Shown here: one piece after another, positions 21,101 through 31,041 of the stretch
Position numbering within the stretch: the first letter of the stretch is position 1
Layout of the letters: the number at the start of each line of letters is the position of its first letter
Source of the DNA: Trebouxia sp. TZW2008
Taxonomy: Eukaryota > Chlorophyta > Trebouxiophyceae > Trebouxiales > Trebouxiaceae
Assembly (NCBI GenBank): GCA_002118135.1
Contig: BDIU01000376.1
Location: 39,281-103,280, forward strand
Reading direction: 5' to 3'
DNA: 64,000 bases
Notes under the pieces: model-generated
Seen by the model: the letters and a program-made list of their open reading frames with translations, nothing else
Database searches by the model: none
What the model was told of the DNA's origin: nothing
Program-made: the position numbers and the translations under genes

Positions 21101-24100
21101 CCCCTGAACGCAAGCAAGCCTGAGTCTGAGACCAAGGATGCAGACAAACAGAAATGTTTGTACACATCCTTGCACCTCGTTTCGGAGCGTGTTGGACAAT
21201 AAAATTGGTTCAGCTCAAAAACCTTGAGTCTGTCTGTGCATCAGGTCTGTTAATGTAGTGATCACACAGGGGCTTGTTGCTTGTCTGTTTGTCTTCAATG
21301 GAGGCTGCAACTTCTGATGTATCAACTTCGACAAACAATGCGGCATGCACAATATGCAAGCATATGAGTCCCTGAGATGCATTCGTCAAATGCACAATGT
21401 GCCAGACGTGATATGCAAGTACTTCAGAGTGTCTTTGCTGATGTGGATAGCATCGTAAGCCATTGATTGGAAGCCAATGCTGAACGCAAGACAAGCACAC
21501 AAGCAAGTGCTGATTGCAATAGGCCCAGCATATGCACAAAGCAGCTAGACAGCAACAGGTGTCAATGCAAGGTAGCCAAGGGTGTATTGCCAACAACCAT
21601 CCAAATGACAGAATCAGACGACCTGATTGCGCCAGATCTTTCTCAATATATAGAATTGAGGCTGTGTCTTTTGAAGGCAGATACAGGCATGCTGTTGTGC
21701 TGGCCATGAGGCACATCACGCTGTCACAAGGCGCTTTGCACGACAGTGTATACTAACTGACAGCCACATAGTGAAGCGATTGCACTGCTGCCAAGCTGCT
21801 TTGCATGGTGGTCTGTACGGATTGACAGTCACTCAGTCAAGCAAGGTTTGGGAGACTCACCGCTGGCTTGAGAAAGTCCTTGATGAGCCAATCCACAATG
21901 AGGTTGTCAAAGTCATCACCACCTAAACCACACATGCTGCCACTGTCAGCTGATCCTTGCATTCCAAACAAAACAAAGACAGAACCCTCTCGATCATCGA
22001 AAAACATAGAAAACTGGGTCAGCCTGCAAGCAGCCTTTGCAGACTCATAGTCACAGCCAAGTTCAGCGTGGCCTGAACATGTCAGACTGTCAGCACAAGA
22101 CGCCTGTCTGATATGCTTCCATGCGCTGACATGAGGAAAGGGTCAGCAGCATTATATCAGCAAGCAGCTGGTGCAAGGCTGAAACTCAATTACCGAGATG
22201 AAGTGCAACATGAAAGCGCTGCTATGCAAGCCACCACAGCAGCAGCCTAGCCAAGCTGAGTACTTGTAGCCAGCATCATTGCAATCATTTGAATGCTGGC
22301 TAGTAAGGTTCCAGGACCCTGCTAGGTGTTTGCAAGTAGTAAACACATACTACAGCGGTGTACAGTAGGTGCCTTGAGCAAAGCATAACTGACTGAACAT
22401 CGCCATCACCAAACGGCAGCTCATGCAGGCTGAGTACATCAAACTCTTGGTATAAGAACAGTCAATATAAGGACATTCTTGATGTAAGGACAGCGCAACA
22501 GGAACCAATCACTGCGTTCTAACTACACTGGTACTTCTAAGTAAGGACAATTCGATGTAAGGACATTTTTCCTGGCAACCAATGCAGTCGTTATATCGAG
22601 AGATGACAGTACAAGAGAATGACACACAGTGCTTATTTACGGTAGGCACCTTGGGCAGCGACTACCTTGTTGGGTGTCCCCGCCAGTTGCAAGCTGAGTT
22701 TCAGTCACTGCCTGCACACACTACAACGGTGTGAAAAGCGCCTCAAAGAGTGCATACCTAGTTGAGTGTCCCCTCCAGTTGCAAGCACCTCGACTGTCCC
22801 GCCACCCACTTCCAAGATGCTGATGTCATAGGTGCCGCCCCCTAGGTCCAGCACCAGCACTGTCTGATCCTCCTTCATGTCAATACCATACGCAAGTGCT
22901 GCTGCCACAGGCTCCCTGCACATACACTGAACCGTCACTGACCACCACTTCTGGCCAAGGCTTTATGTCAGTACCATGTGCCAGTGCTGCTGCTACAGGC
23001 TCCCTGCAGATACACTGACGCAGATCTATTTGCGATCATGGGTAGGAGCTTCACATGGATACCATAAAATAGTGCTGCTGCAACAGCACATACACTGAAG
23101 CGGGTCTTTTTGTGATCATGTTCAGGAGCTACATGTCAATACCATATGCCAGTGCTGCTGCCACAGGCTCTCTGCACATCCAGTGACTTCTTGTTATTTG
23201 GACACTCAATGTAAGGATAGTCTTGATCAAGGACATTGCAGCTGGGAACCCAATCACAGCTTCCTGACTGCAGTGTTACCTCTCAGTGTGGAAAGCTCAA
23301 GATAGGGACCATCCCTTGGTAACCAAAGCAGTCATGATCAAGAGGAACTACTGTACATTGAACAGAATCTGAAGGTGATCTCGAACAGGGGCTCCACGTT
23401 GAAATTCAAACTGTATGACAGTGCTGCTGCCATAGGCTCCTTATGCATACATTGCACCAGAACAAAGCGCTGATGCTCAGCCTATATGCAGAAAACACAG
23501 GGCGCTCTGTGTAAGCACCATATCTGCGACGCACAATGCACAGACAAAATGTTGTCAATGCAGCTTTGTCAAACAGCAGATGCGCATTTGTGTACCGTGC
23601 TTAGGCATTTCTGATCTATCACAGAACTGTGTCTTGCTCTACACAATGATATCAAGTGCAAACGTTTGCATTCAACTTTGCTTTAGCTTGCATACAGTCT
23701 TTCCAAGTTGTGCAGCATTTGGAGTGATAAAATTTTGTGTCAAGTGGGGCATTGCCTGATGAGTCTGACAGTCTGCAGACCTGCAATCTTGCCCGCTGTT
23801 ATTGTGGCATCCTTCTGATTCTCATCAAAGTATGCTGGCACCTGCAAAGAAATACAATAGTTGTTCACAATTGCAACTGCAAACGCAGGCAAGACCATGC
23901 CATTTCAGAAGTTTATGCCATCCATGTGTCTTTAGAACAGGAGCAGCACTCAAGCTGACATTGACAGATTCTATGTGATCCATGCAGGAAGCTTTTCCAT
24001 TGTTGACGTGGTGGTCAGTGTAGGCATCAAACTCGCTGGCAGGGCTGGCTTTAACAACACATTTATAGAGTCATCGCTTGTGTATGCACCTAGCAGAGTC

Positions 24101-25785
24101 ACAGAGCCTCACCAGCAGGCATGCAAATGATACCGACAATGGCAATGGCAATGGCAATGGCAGTGGCATGGCAATGGCAAGGGCAAGGGCAAGGGTAAGG
24201 GTAAGGGCAAGGGCAGCGGCAGCGATAAAGATAACGATAATGACAATGATATTGATGAGAATGAGAATGAGAATGAGAATGACGACAATGACAACGACAA
24301 TGACAATGATAATGATAATGGCAATGATGATGATCTTGATCATGATCATGGTGATGATGATGTCGTCACAGGCATTGCTTGTGCATGCATCTAGCAGGGT
24401 TGTAGGATCTGACTGGCAAGCATGTAAACGAAGTTGGCAAAAACGCTCATACCGGCAGGGGCACGCAACTTACTGATATGACAGCCTTCTTGATGGAGGC
24501 ATTGAGCACCTGCTCTGCATGAGTCAACAACTGGGTGACAATTTGGCCTGACACCTCCTCAGGGTATAGCTGGCCTTCTGGCACGTTTGAACATTTTAGC
24601 ACAATGTCACCATCTTCATCCTCTTCAAGCAGGTAGGGCACCTGTAGAAAGAAGTGTCAAGAACAGCCATCACTTGATCAAATTCTAGATTTGGTGAACA
24701 ATATTGGTTGGTACAATTAAACTGTCTTAAAGTTGTTTTAATTTATAAATACATTGAAGTTTGTACGTCTGATGATTGATTATTATCAGCAAAGAACAAG
24801 ATGTGGCAAGGCTTAACTGACTGGTGTTGCAATTGAAGACAGCACTTGCTTCTTGCGTCGTGTGTTCAGAGTACAGTCACAATTTGTCCTGTTTTGAGAG
24901 CATGTGATTGGGGTCACAAGCCTACCTGCTTGGCAGCATATTTGGGAAGGTCGTTCAATTCTCGACCAATGAAGCGCTTGACTGAGTAGAAAGTATTGAG
25001 GGCATTAGCTCCTGCCTGCCTACAAACAAAATGGGCAGCTATGACAATCATCAATCCAGGCATATGGCTGGCCCAAACTGATGCAGGCGCAGCATATCGC
25101 AGCTTGATAAAGCATGTACAGTAACTTCTCCTGATAAACCACTCGCCAATCCTTGATATGAGGGCAATGCAATTAGCACTGCATTCTGAATGCAATGGCA
25201 CCTCTGAGTAGCGACAAGTTGATATGAGGGCAATCTTTGTGGTGCCAAAGCAGCTGTTAGCAAGAAAAGTCGCTGTGTGTTCAACAGCATCACGGTATGA
25301 TGCAGCTGCCTTTCTGTCTTGGACCACCAGTTTACCTTTGCGCTGCCTTGCCTATCAACACCTGCTCATCAGGCAGGTAAGCAACAACTGAAGGGATGGT
25401 GCTAGCGCCGCTCTCCTGTTTGATGATCTCAGGCTTCCGACCTTTGTACCTCTACAAAGCAGATGGCAGGTCGATACTTCGCTTGCAAGCAAGTCGGATC
25501 ACTCTGGTGTGAACGTTACGCACTTACGGCAACAGCAGAGTTAGTGGTGCCAAGGTCGATGCCGACCACAATTTCACGCCCCTGCCTCTGTCATGAGTAA
25601 AAGCCTGTTAGTGACATGAAGCGGGGAGTACTGTAACAAGTTCAAGTTGTGTGCATGCGGACCTCCTCGTTTACACCGCACACTACGCGCCTGCAATTGC
25701 TGGCAAAGCGACAAACTCTGCTGGGTGATGCAGGCAATCTGCTCAACCGAGAGTGTATGCCAAAAGCTTGCAGGCCGCTGCTCAT
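18109..25785 (-). CDS. Plastid-targeted Hsp70-like ATPase without substrate-binding domain (521 aa)
   Basis: Twelve exons: 25785-25663, 25587-25528, 25451-25336, 25019-24926, 24641-24474, 23841-23756, 22915-22758, 21922-21861, 21103-21041, 20374-20216, 19194-18967, 18357-18109. The sum is 1566 nt, exactly 522 codons. Exon 1 encodes an Arg/Ser-rich leader ending [10 protein letters not shown], a good chloroplast transit peptide. The Hsp70 nucleotide-binding domain follows: [12 protein letters not shown] (about 50-61), [33 protein letters not shown] (about 238) and [12 protein letters not shown] (about 408). After [10 protein letters not shown] the protein does not enter the usual beta-sandwich. 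It ends in a short helix and an acidic SDDxF repeat tail. Intron 6 uses a GC donor (AG/GCAATG). Introns hold many junction duplications, MITE copies and a large microsatellite. Function as a chaperone is unproven without the peptide-binding domain. Confidence 0.9.
18151..18210 (-). repeat. 15-bp coding tandem repeat (SDDxF) in the Hsp70-like tail
   Basis: Four consecutive 15-bp units encode SDD plus two residues ([19 protein letters not shown]). They make an acidic aromatic tail at the C-terminus of the Hsp70-like protein. The units differ by several synonymous changes, so the peptide pattern is kept. Confidence 0.8.
18800..18880 (-). repeat. Relic copy of Hsp70-like exon 11 3' end and donor
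   Basis: About 80 bp repeat the 3' end of exon 11 (ends 18967). The minus strand reads [17 protein letters not shown] then VQPDE followed by GT, versus [17 protein letters not shown] in the exon. It sits about 150 bp downstream in the intron and is very little diverged, so it looks young. Confidence 0.9.
19780..20120 (-). repeat. Four relic copies of Hsp70-like exon 10 3' end and donor
   Basis: Exon 10 ends at 20216 in LPLDEACWQ followed by donor GTCAAC. The same junction recurs downstream near 20080-20115 (LPLDQACCQ), 19995-20040, 19860-19895 and 19780-19825 (LPLDEACWQ followed by GTCAGC). Spacing is irregular, 80-135 bp. Confidence 0.85.
20560..20732. mobile_element. MITE-like element, copy B
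   Basis: Intronic element in the Hsp70-like gene with the family words GATGTAAGGAC (several), GGGAACCAAGCACTGCAATCT and TTCTTGGTAAC, and a right end AAGAGAACTTACTGTAC. Confidence 0.8.
22447..22612. mobile_element. MITE-like element, copy C
   Basis: Same family as the elements at 20560 and 48238: ATATAAGGACATTCTTGATGT, AGGAACCAATCACTGCGTTCT, GTAAGGACAATTCGATGTAA, then GCAACCAATGCAGTCGTTA. It lies in the intron downstream of Hsp70-like exon 7. Confidence 0.8.
22655..22705 (-). repeat. Relic copy of Hsp70-like exon 7 3' end and donor
   Basis: The minus strand reads GCAACTGGCGGGGACACCCA followed by ACAAGGTAG, a close copy of the end of exon 7 (ATGGDTQLG) with its donor. It lies just downstream of the functional junction at 22758. 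Confidence 0.8.
22940..23465 (-). repeat. Four relic copies of Hsp70-like exon 7 acceptor and exon start
   Basis: Exon 7 begins at 22915 after TGTGCAG with [13 protein letters not shown]. Decayed copies, each containing AGTGCTGCTGC and a CAGGCTCCCTGCA-like acceptor, occur near 22950-23025, 23045-23100, 23130-23185 and 23395-23460. The MITE-like element at 23195-23353 is inserted between the third and fourth copies. Confidence 0.85.
23195..23353. mobile_element. MITE-like element, copy D
   Basis: Family words GACACTCAATGTAAGGATAG, GGGAACCCAATCACAG and CTTGGTAACCAAAGCAGTCAT, with right end AAGAGGAACTACTGTAC. It interrupts an array of exon-junction copies, so it inserted after the array formed. 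Confidence 0.78.
24071..24435. repeat. Compound GGCAAT/GGCAAG/GAGAAT/GACAAT microsatellite with duplicated flanks
   Basis: About 230 bp (24134-24365) of shifting hexa- and trinucleotide repeats in the intron between Hsp70-like exons 5 and 6. The flanks at about 24071-24133 and 24362-24430 resemble each other (GCTTGTGTATGCACCTAGCAG versus GCTTGTGCATGCATCTAGCAG), so the microsatellite grew inside a local duplication. Open frames across it are artefacts of the periodicity. Confidence 0.9.
25109..25282. mobile_element. MITE-like element, copy E
   Basis: Starts TACAGTAACTTCTCCTGATAA and contains GATATGAGGGCAATGCAATT, GCACTGCATTCTGAATGC, CCTCTGAGTAGCGACAAGTT and GCCAAAGCAGCTGTTA. It lies in the Hsp70-like intron between exons 3 and 4 and is more diverged than the others. 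Confidence 0.72.
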
Positions 25786-26070
25786 TGTCGAGAGCAGCTA
25801 ACGTCGAGTCGCCATAGCTTTTGCCCTGGCTTTTGCCTGGATTGCAAATGACCCTGGAGCGTTGCCATGTAAAAAGTATGGCACACTGCTAGCTGAAGGT
25901 GTTTCACGCACGAATGCTGCAGACATTCGACTGTGCCATTCAGCAATCATGAGTCAAATCTGCAACTGTGTCTTGACTTGCAATTTCCATCAGCAACTCA
26001 GCTTTTTATTCTTGACTTTCCATTGAGACCTATCAAACCAAGACCCTACTACAGGCTTTGCTGCTCATCA

Positions 26071-28775
26071 TCAGCCTTGCTGAGCTTTCCTATGTTTTGA
26101 CAAGCGCCGCTTGGATTTATGCTGCTTCAGCCCACCATGTAGTCGCAAGGCTGGCGGCATGTTCCTTTGCTGCTCAATGACATGGAATGCTCGCAAAAGG
26201 TCCTCCATGCGATGCTCACCGCTGCTGTCAGCATTGCTGTTGGTGTCCTCATCACTGCATTCGCTGCTGCTACTGCTGGCGCTGACAATTGAGAGCAGAT
26301 CGTCCCCTCGGTACCAACTGCCTGACTTTAGGAAGCGCTGGATGCTCTCCACCTTGCTCCTGTTGTGTTTCTGCTGCACATCCAACAGCTTCTGGAGTAG
26401 CCTGTTCTGCAACTCACTTCTGTCGCACGTTTGCTGCAGGTCTGCAACTTCTGAGCGCGCATCCTCGGCATCTGCAACAGCCTTCCTCCTGTCCTTCTCT
26501 AAAGCCATAACCTACATCCAACAAGCACATCAACGCATGCAACCATACAAAGAAGCACCGAGTAGCACCTGAACGCCAGAGGAGGTCAGTTGGGCAATCA
26601 GTTCGCAGCACTGGCAGAGAGTCACGGCGGATCAACAGCATTTTGTCAAGCTTTTGCTGACTTTGTGGCAGATGTGCACAGGACACATCATTGCACAACC
26701 TATGTCTGCAAAATTGCAGCTGTGCCTCACATGTTGGTCTTTATAGCTACACGTTGCTGGTGCAGTGTTGTTCATGATGCTGTGAATGGGAATCAGAGTT
26801 GGCCGTCAAAAGCTTTGGTGCTGTACCGAGCAGGTCAATTCGCCTCAAGCTGCTTGGAGCAAGCTGTTTCATGTTGCTGTCTGGCATGAGCTTGAATTTG
26901 TCACAGTCGCACAGGAACTGACAAAATTTTGCATGCAACTTTGATGATGTTGCTGTCAGCCACGCACAGACAAGGTTTCGCTTGCCTTGTCTTTGAGTGA
27001 AGCCTCCTTGCTGCCATATTGCACATTGGCAGCCTCCAAGTTGTTCACTCTGTGAGTGGCTGCATCCAGCAGCTCTGACAGCTCATGCCGCTCCCCTGAA
27101 CATACCACATACGCATTGTCAGCATACTTGCACTGTCAGCTACAAACCACACACAGCTGATGACTGTCATGCTCTTGGCTACTGGCGAGCTCATGTTGCT
27201 CCTTCTGTATACAGCAGACATGCGCTCTAAGCTCTAAACCATACACAGTTTGCTGCTGTCATGCTCTTTGCTACATAGAACTCATGCCACTTCTCTGAAC
27301 AGAGCACACATGCGCTGTCAGCTACAGAAGACACACAGGTGACTGCTGTCATGCTCTTGGCAGCTCATGCCGCTTCCCTGAACACAGCACACATGGACTG
27401 TCAGCCAGCAACTGCACGCTGCTACTCAATGCGCTCTTGCTCCTGCACTAATCCATTAGACAGAACATGTCTTGGAAGCACTTCAGTGCTTCTGTATGAA
27501 CTTGGCTGAATCTTAAAACCTTACTGGGACGCATGTGAGTGATCATAATGATGCACAAGGCATGTGCAAAGCTGCAGCTGCACCCAACAACCTCTGACTG
27601 CTATCATGTCCCTGGTTACTGATAGCTCAGAGTGTTCTTCGGTCAGGGGTGAACTGCAGGTATACAGTCAGAAGACATTGCTACATAATTATTTTGATAT
27701 GGACAATGCATGCACTGTGAACATACAACGTTGCAGCAAGCAGAAGTCTGTATCCCATGTTTGCAAACAACATCAGTGGCAGAGCACAATGCGCAATGCC
27801 ACTGTATATGCAGCCCCATTGCAAAAGCACAGTGCTGCTGACCTCTGAGGCCAGCAATGACATCAGCCAGTGTCTGCTTGTCATTTGCATCAGCCTCTTG
27901 CAAGCCCTGTAGCTGCCTTTGTGCAGATGCTAGCTGGGTGTCACGTGACTTCAGCGCTGTCATCATGGCCTTCAGCTCATTGCCTTGGTGGCGGTGCGCA
28001 GTCTGCACGCAGGCAATCAGAGGTTTACAGGAGCTCTAAGAAGCCAGGGATCGCCAACGTCATGTGCGCAGTTTTGTGGGGGTGCAGGGCAGTTTGCGTA
28101 GGCTACACTAGTACTTTGTTGATATTGGGGCAATATTGTTGGCGGCCTGCAGGTCATGCCCAATTTGGGGGTCCTGCCCCTGGAGCTGAGCGGGGGCTGT
28201 AGAACCCTGCAGGTGCTGATTAAATACAGGATGCTGGCTTACAATGCAGAACATGTGCATATGCTGTCATGTTGAAGATGGGCACCCTCAACTTCTGGCA
28301 CATGCATGCAAGCGCACATGATGATCAGCGCATGCCAACTTGTAGGTATGCATATGATGTATTGAACTGTTGATGGCTCAATCTGTGTGCTGCAGTTTCT
28401 GCATGGACTGCAGCTGCAACCTTTTCTACGGCAGTCAAGCAGTTCACGCTGTGGTCAGTCACTACTTCAGCCTCACCTGCAGCTTCTCATATTCCACCTG
28501 AAGCTTGTTCGCCTTCTTCTTCTGCAGTTCAGCTTCATGCCTGTACTGAGCTTTCTCCTGGTTCCAAGCTGCTTCTGCTGTCTTGAATCTGCCAGAGCCA
28601 GGACACAGTCAGACAGCTATGCTGCAGCAAGGAAGGGCGAACTTTGCAGGCTGCACCTGTCGAGCATGGCTGCTACCGGGGAGTATGCCAGCATGGCTCC
28701 TTTGTCGAAGCTTTTGGACGGCACATGTGCGGGAACGAAGGAAGAGCCACCAGGGCTAGACCGCTTGGACAGCAT
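26071..28775 (-). CDS. Small coiled-coil protein of unknown function (327 aa)
   Basis: Six exons: 28775-28657, 28588-28477, 28002-27843, 27095-26986, 26610-26569, 26511-26071. The sum is 984 nt, in frame. An unstructured Ser/Pro-rich start (MLSKRSSPGG) is followed by a Lys/Glu/Gln-rich coiled coil in exons 2-6 (EAAWNQEKAQYRHEAELQKK, ALKSRDTQLASAQRQLQGLQ, ELSELLDAATHRVNNLEAAN). A Ser/Asp-rich acidic linker comes next, then a basic tail KQHKSKRRLSKHRK. The central region vaguely recalls ADIP/SSX2IP-type centrosomal coiled coils, but that is only a possibility. Intron 4 has a GC donor (AAG/GCAAGC at 26986). The short exon 5 (14 codons) is the least certain. It lies 286 bp upstream of the Hsp70-like start on the same strand. 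Confidence 0.75.
27100..27425 (-). repeat. Tandem copies of the acceptor and start of exon 4 of the coiled-coil gene
   Basis: Exon 4 starts at 27095 after TATGTTCAG. The junction (AGCTCATG, CCGCTCCCCTGAACA on the plus strand) together with intron sequence GACTGTCATGCTCTTGGC and CTGTCAGCTACA recurs three to four times upstream, at a spacing of about 100-110 bp (near 27190, 27285 and 27370). Confidence 0.82.
28125..28210. repeat. GC-rich dispersed repeat, copy 2
   Basis: In intron 2 of the coiled-coil gene. It shares GGGGGTCCTGCCCC and the terminal GGGGGCTGTAGAACCCTG with the copy at 15076-15178. Confidence 0.55.
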
Positions 28776-29622
28776 GTTGACGAGCTTATTGCCTCACTGC
28801 AACCGGATAACTCAACAGCGCGGCATACGCGAGTCAAGCGCCAAAGATCTTTGAGGGGATGGGCCGCACACGACGCGCCACAAGGTGTCAGTACTGAAAG
28901 GCTCAAGCTGACAGGTCAACTGCCGATATGCCGGCCACAAAGGTTTGCACAATGGACAGACGACAGTACACAGTAAGCAGGACTGGTGCTGGAGAACGAC
29001 ACTGCCGCAGCAAGCCGATCAACGTGCTGAGCGGGCGCAGCGGAATGACCACAGTTCCTTCGCAGTTTCGTCTTGGTCAACAGCGAGATGGGAATAGAAA
29101 TCGTGACAAAACCGCCAGATGATGCTCTAGCATTGTGCTAAATTCTCACCTGCAGTTTGGCAGCAAATTTTGACGTCATGCACGTTTCACTTCGATTCTT
29201 GCACGACCTTTGAGATTGACAGTTGCCACGCAAGGCATGACACATTTCCCTGCTGGGCCAGGCATTCACCTTCAGCCTATGTCATAGTATCGCACCACAT
29301 GCCCACATGTGACGCGTGCGTTACAGCCCATGATCATCAGGGCAGCGGGATGCAGAAGTAAAACATCCGGAGTTGGACTCAGCACACGCTGCCTGAGTTG
29401 CACAAGCCAGCTAGTCTCGCAGTCAACTGTATTTGCTGACAAAGTTGCAAAACAAATTTAAAAGTGACCCAAGAAAAGTAAGCCTTGAAGTTTTTGCGCT
29501 CAAAAGCTGCAGCTAACAAACATTACATTCAGCCCTGTATGCTGTGAGTTGGATGCAGGTCTGCAAACCATGATTCATGAAGTCAATGAGTGATGGCCTG
29601 TCAACACAGACTGACCATGATA
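28776..29622. other. Intergenic: coiled-coil gene upstream region and 3' flank of the dicistron
   Basis: No supported gene. A TGTAA word on the minus strand at 29528-29524 lies about 95 nt after the stop of the four-helix protein. TGTAA is the polyadenylation signal used by chlorophyte algae, so this is a plausible single 3' end for the two ORFs upstream. Confidence 0.5.
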
Positions 29623-30216
29623 CTAGGCTGTGTGAAGGCTATACATTGAGCCACGCAAAGCAGCTATCTGGTCTGCTGTGCCCCTGAAACTGCTCAAAAG
29701 GTAGTACACCAAAAGAACATATGCTATTGGGGTACACGGCAGCCAAGCATACCGCACCAATTGTATCAAGGAGTCATCCTGAAAATGAGCAGCTTTCACA
29801 ATCAAATGCACCCAAAAGATGCCTGTGACGCAAGCAGCGCAAGCGCTAGCCAAAAGAAGAGCGGAGGTACTGCCGTGGCTTGCGGCATCAGCCATCTGCA
29901 AAGCAGCAGCAGTGACTAGCAAGCTGACCCCGCTGCATGCTTCTGCAACTGACACTAGACCGCTGCTGAAAGGTCCAGAGAAGTAGGCATGATGCCTGAG
30001 GCCCCATGGGTTCTGATACTGGTGCCAAGAGAGGTAGCAGCATCCAAGTCCAAGTCCAACTGCCAAAGCTGCAAATACAGTTGTCCACTGTTGCGACTGC
30101 TTGGCTTGTTGCTGTTTCAGACTGCGCACAACTTCCTCCTGCTCCTCTGTGTCCAAATACGCTTCTTGCAGCAAGTCTTCGACGGAAGCTGTTTGTCTTC
30201 GACGCATCTGCGCCAT
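29623..30216 (-). CDS. Four-helix membrane protein, second ORF of a putative dicistron (197 aa)
   Basis: Intronless. A charged cytosolic-type N-terminus (MAQMRRRQTASVEDLLQEAY, then a Glu/Gln helix) precedes four hydrophobic helices at about 39-61, 84-106, 115-138 and 156-178, and a short polar tail. The layout is compatible with TMEM128-like four-helix proteins, but similarity is too weak for a name. Its ATG (30216-30214) lies only 5 nt after the TGA of VMA21 on the same strand, which leaves no room for a separate promoter. It most likely shares VMA21's transcript. No intron or independent start could be found that would fuse the two ORFs; they are in different frames. Confidence 0.8.
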   Translation of the reverse strand: MAQMRRRQTASVEDLLQEAYLDTEEQEEVVRSLKQQQAKQSQQWTTVFAALAVGLGLGCCYLSWHQYQNPWGLRHHAYFSGPFSSGLVSVAEACSGVSLLVTAAALQMADAASHGSTSALLLASACAACVTGIFWVHLIVKAAHFQDDSLIQLVRYAWLPCTPIAYVLLVYYLLSSFRGTADQIAALRGSMYSLHTA

Positions 30217-30221
30217 GCTGC

Positions 30222-30536
30222 TCAGCTTTTTGGCTCTTCCGACGCAAGCAGCGGGTTCTCGATCACCGTCTCCGAGGTTGAAGAAGGCTCCAGAAAAGCC
30301 AGTACGATGTACACAATCACAATAAGATTCACACCCAGCACTGCCACAGCGCCGCTTAACAGCAAATGCTGGTTTTTGGTCAAATGAGGGAATATGATAT
30401 GGTACACAGTGTCAAAGCTGCCCTGCTCTGAGGCATTAAACAAGCTGACGGGCAATATGACCAAAGCTACAGAAAACAGTAGGAGCTTGATAAGCGTCCC
30501 GAGATTCTGACGGTCTGCTGACTGCACTGAAGCCAT
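30222..30536 (-). CDS. VMA21: VMA21-like V-ATPase assembly factor (104 aa)
   Basis: ER-resident helper for assembly of the V-ATPase membrane sector. Intronless. Starting at ATG 30536 gives MASVQSADRQ; an in-frame ATG at 30566 would add 10 residues. Two transmembrane helices (TLIKLLLFSVALVILPVSLF and GAVAVLGVNLIVIVYIVLAF) flank a short lumenal loop with YHIIFPHLTKNQ. This is the characteristic VMA21 hairpin with its typical length. The C-terminus lacks an obvious lysine-based ER retrieval signal (it ends EEPKS). It is the first ORF of the putative dicistron. About 505 bp separate its start from the divergent coiled-coil gene at 31042, likely a bidirectional promoter. Confidence 0.88.
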   Translation of the reverse strand: MASVQSADRQNLGTLIKLLLFSVALVILPVSLFNASEQGSFDTVYHIIFPHLTKNQHLLLSGAVAVLGVNLIVIVYIVLAFLEPSSTSETVIENPLLASEEPKS

Positions 30537-31041
30537 CGGCTTGCAAGTATCCTGGCAGTGCTGCATCGAGCTTGTGGCAAAATTGTTCTAAGCAGCACCA
30601 AGATTTTTCGGGGACGAGCACACTTTGGGACCGCTTGACGTCATAAGAATGACTCAATGCTCAAAGTCAATTGTCACCGAACTTTGTAGCGCTACTCAGT
30701 TCGCGCAGGTTGTTCCGGGTGCCGGCCGTCGAATGACACTGTGATTGTGAAAGCTTTTCATAGATGCCAGGAAATGGCTGCAGTGCCGTAGTCGCTGTGT
30801 ATGTGAAGGCAGATGCCGTCCAGCCCAGTTGTAAGGACAGCTGGCCTGTCGGGCAACACGTGAACCTTGACAAGCCTGCTCAAAATTGACAGCTATAATT
30901 TGCATGGATTCACAGGCCGGCAGCCCTTCAGGTACTGTCTTATTCCAGCTAGCTGTCATTTTGTGTTCTAGAGGGTGTCAAAGATCAAAAAGAGTCCAAG
31001 GACAAGCATCAAATGTGTTCTTCAACCTCGGCAAGCTTACA
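30537..31041. promoter_or_regulatory. Putative bidirectional promoter between VMA21 and the 1640-aa coiled-coil gene
   Basis: Only 505 bp lie between two divergent start codons, so both promoters and 5' UTRs must lie here. No canonical TATA box was seen. The inference is from layout only. Confidence 0.45.

Noticed and set aside
24071..24476. Open frames on both strands across the microsatellite
   Set aside because: Any frame stays open in this hexanucleotide repeat. The encoded peptides are monotonous and the region is intronic.
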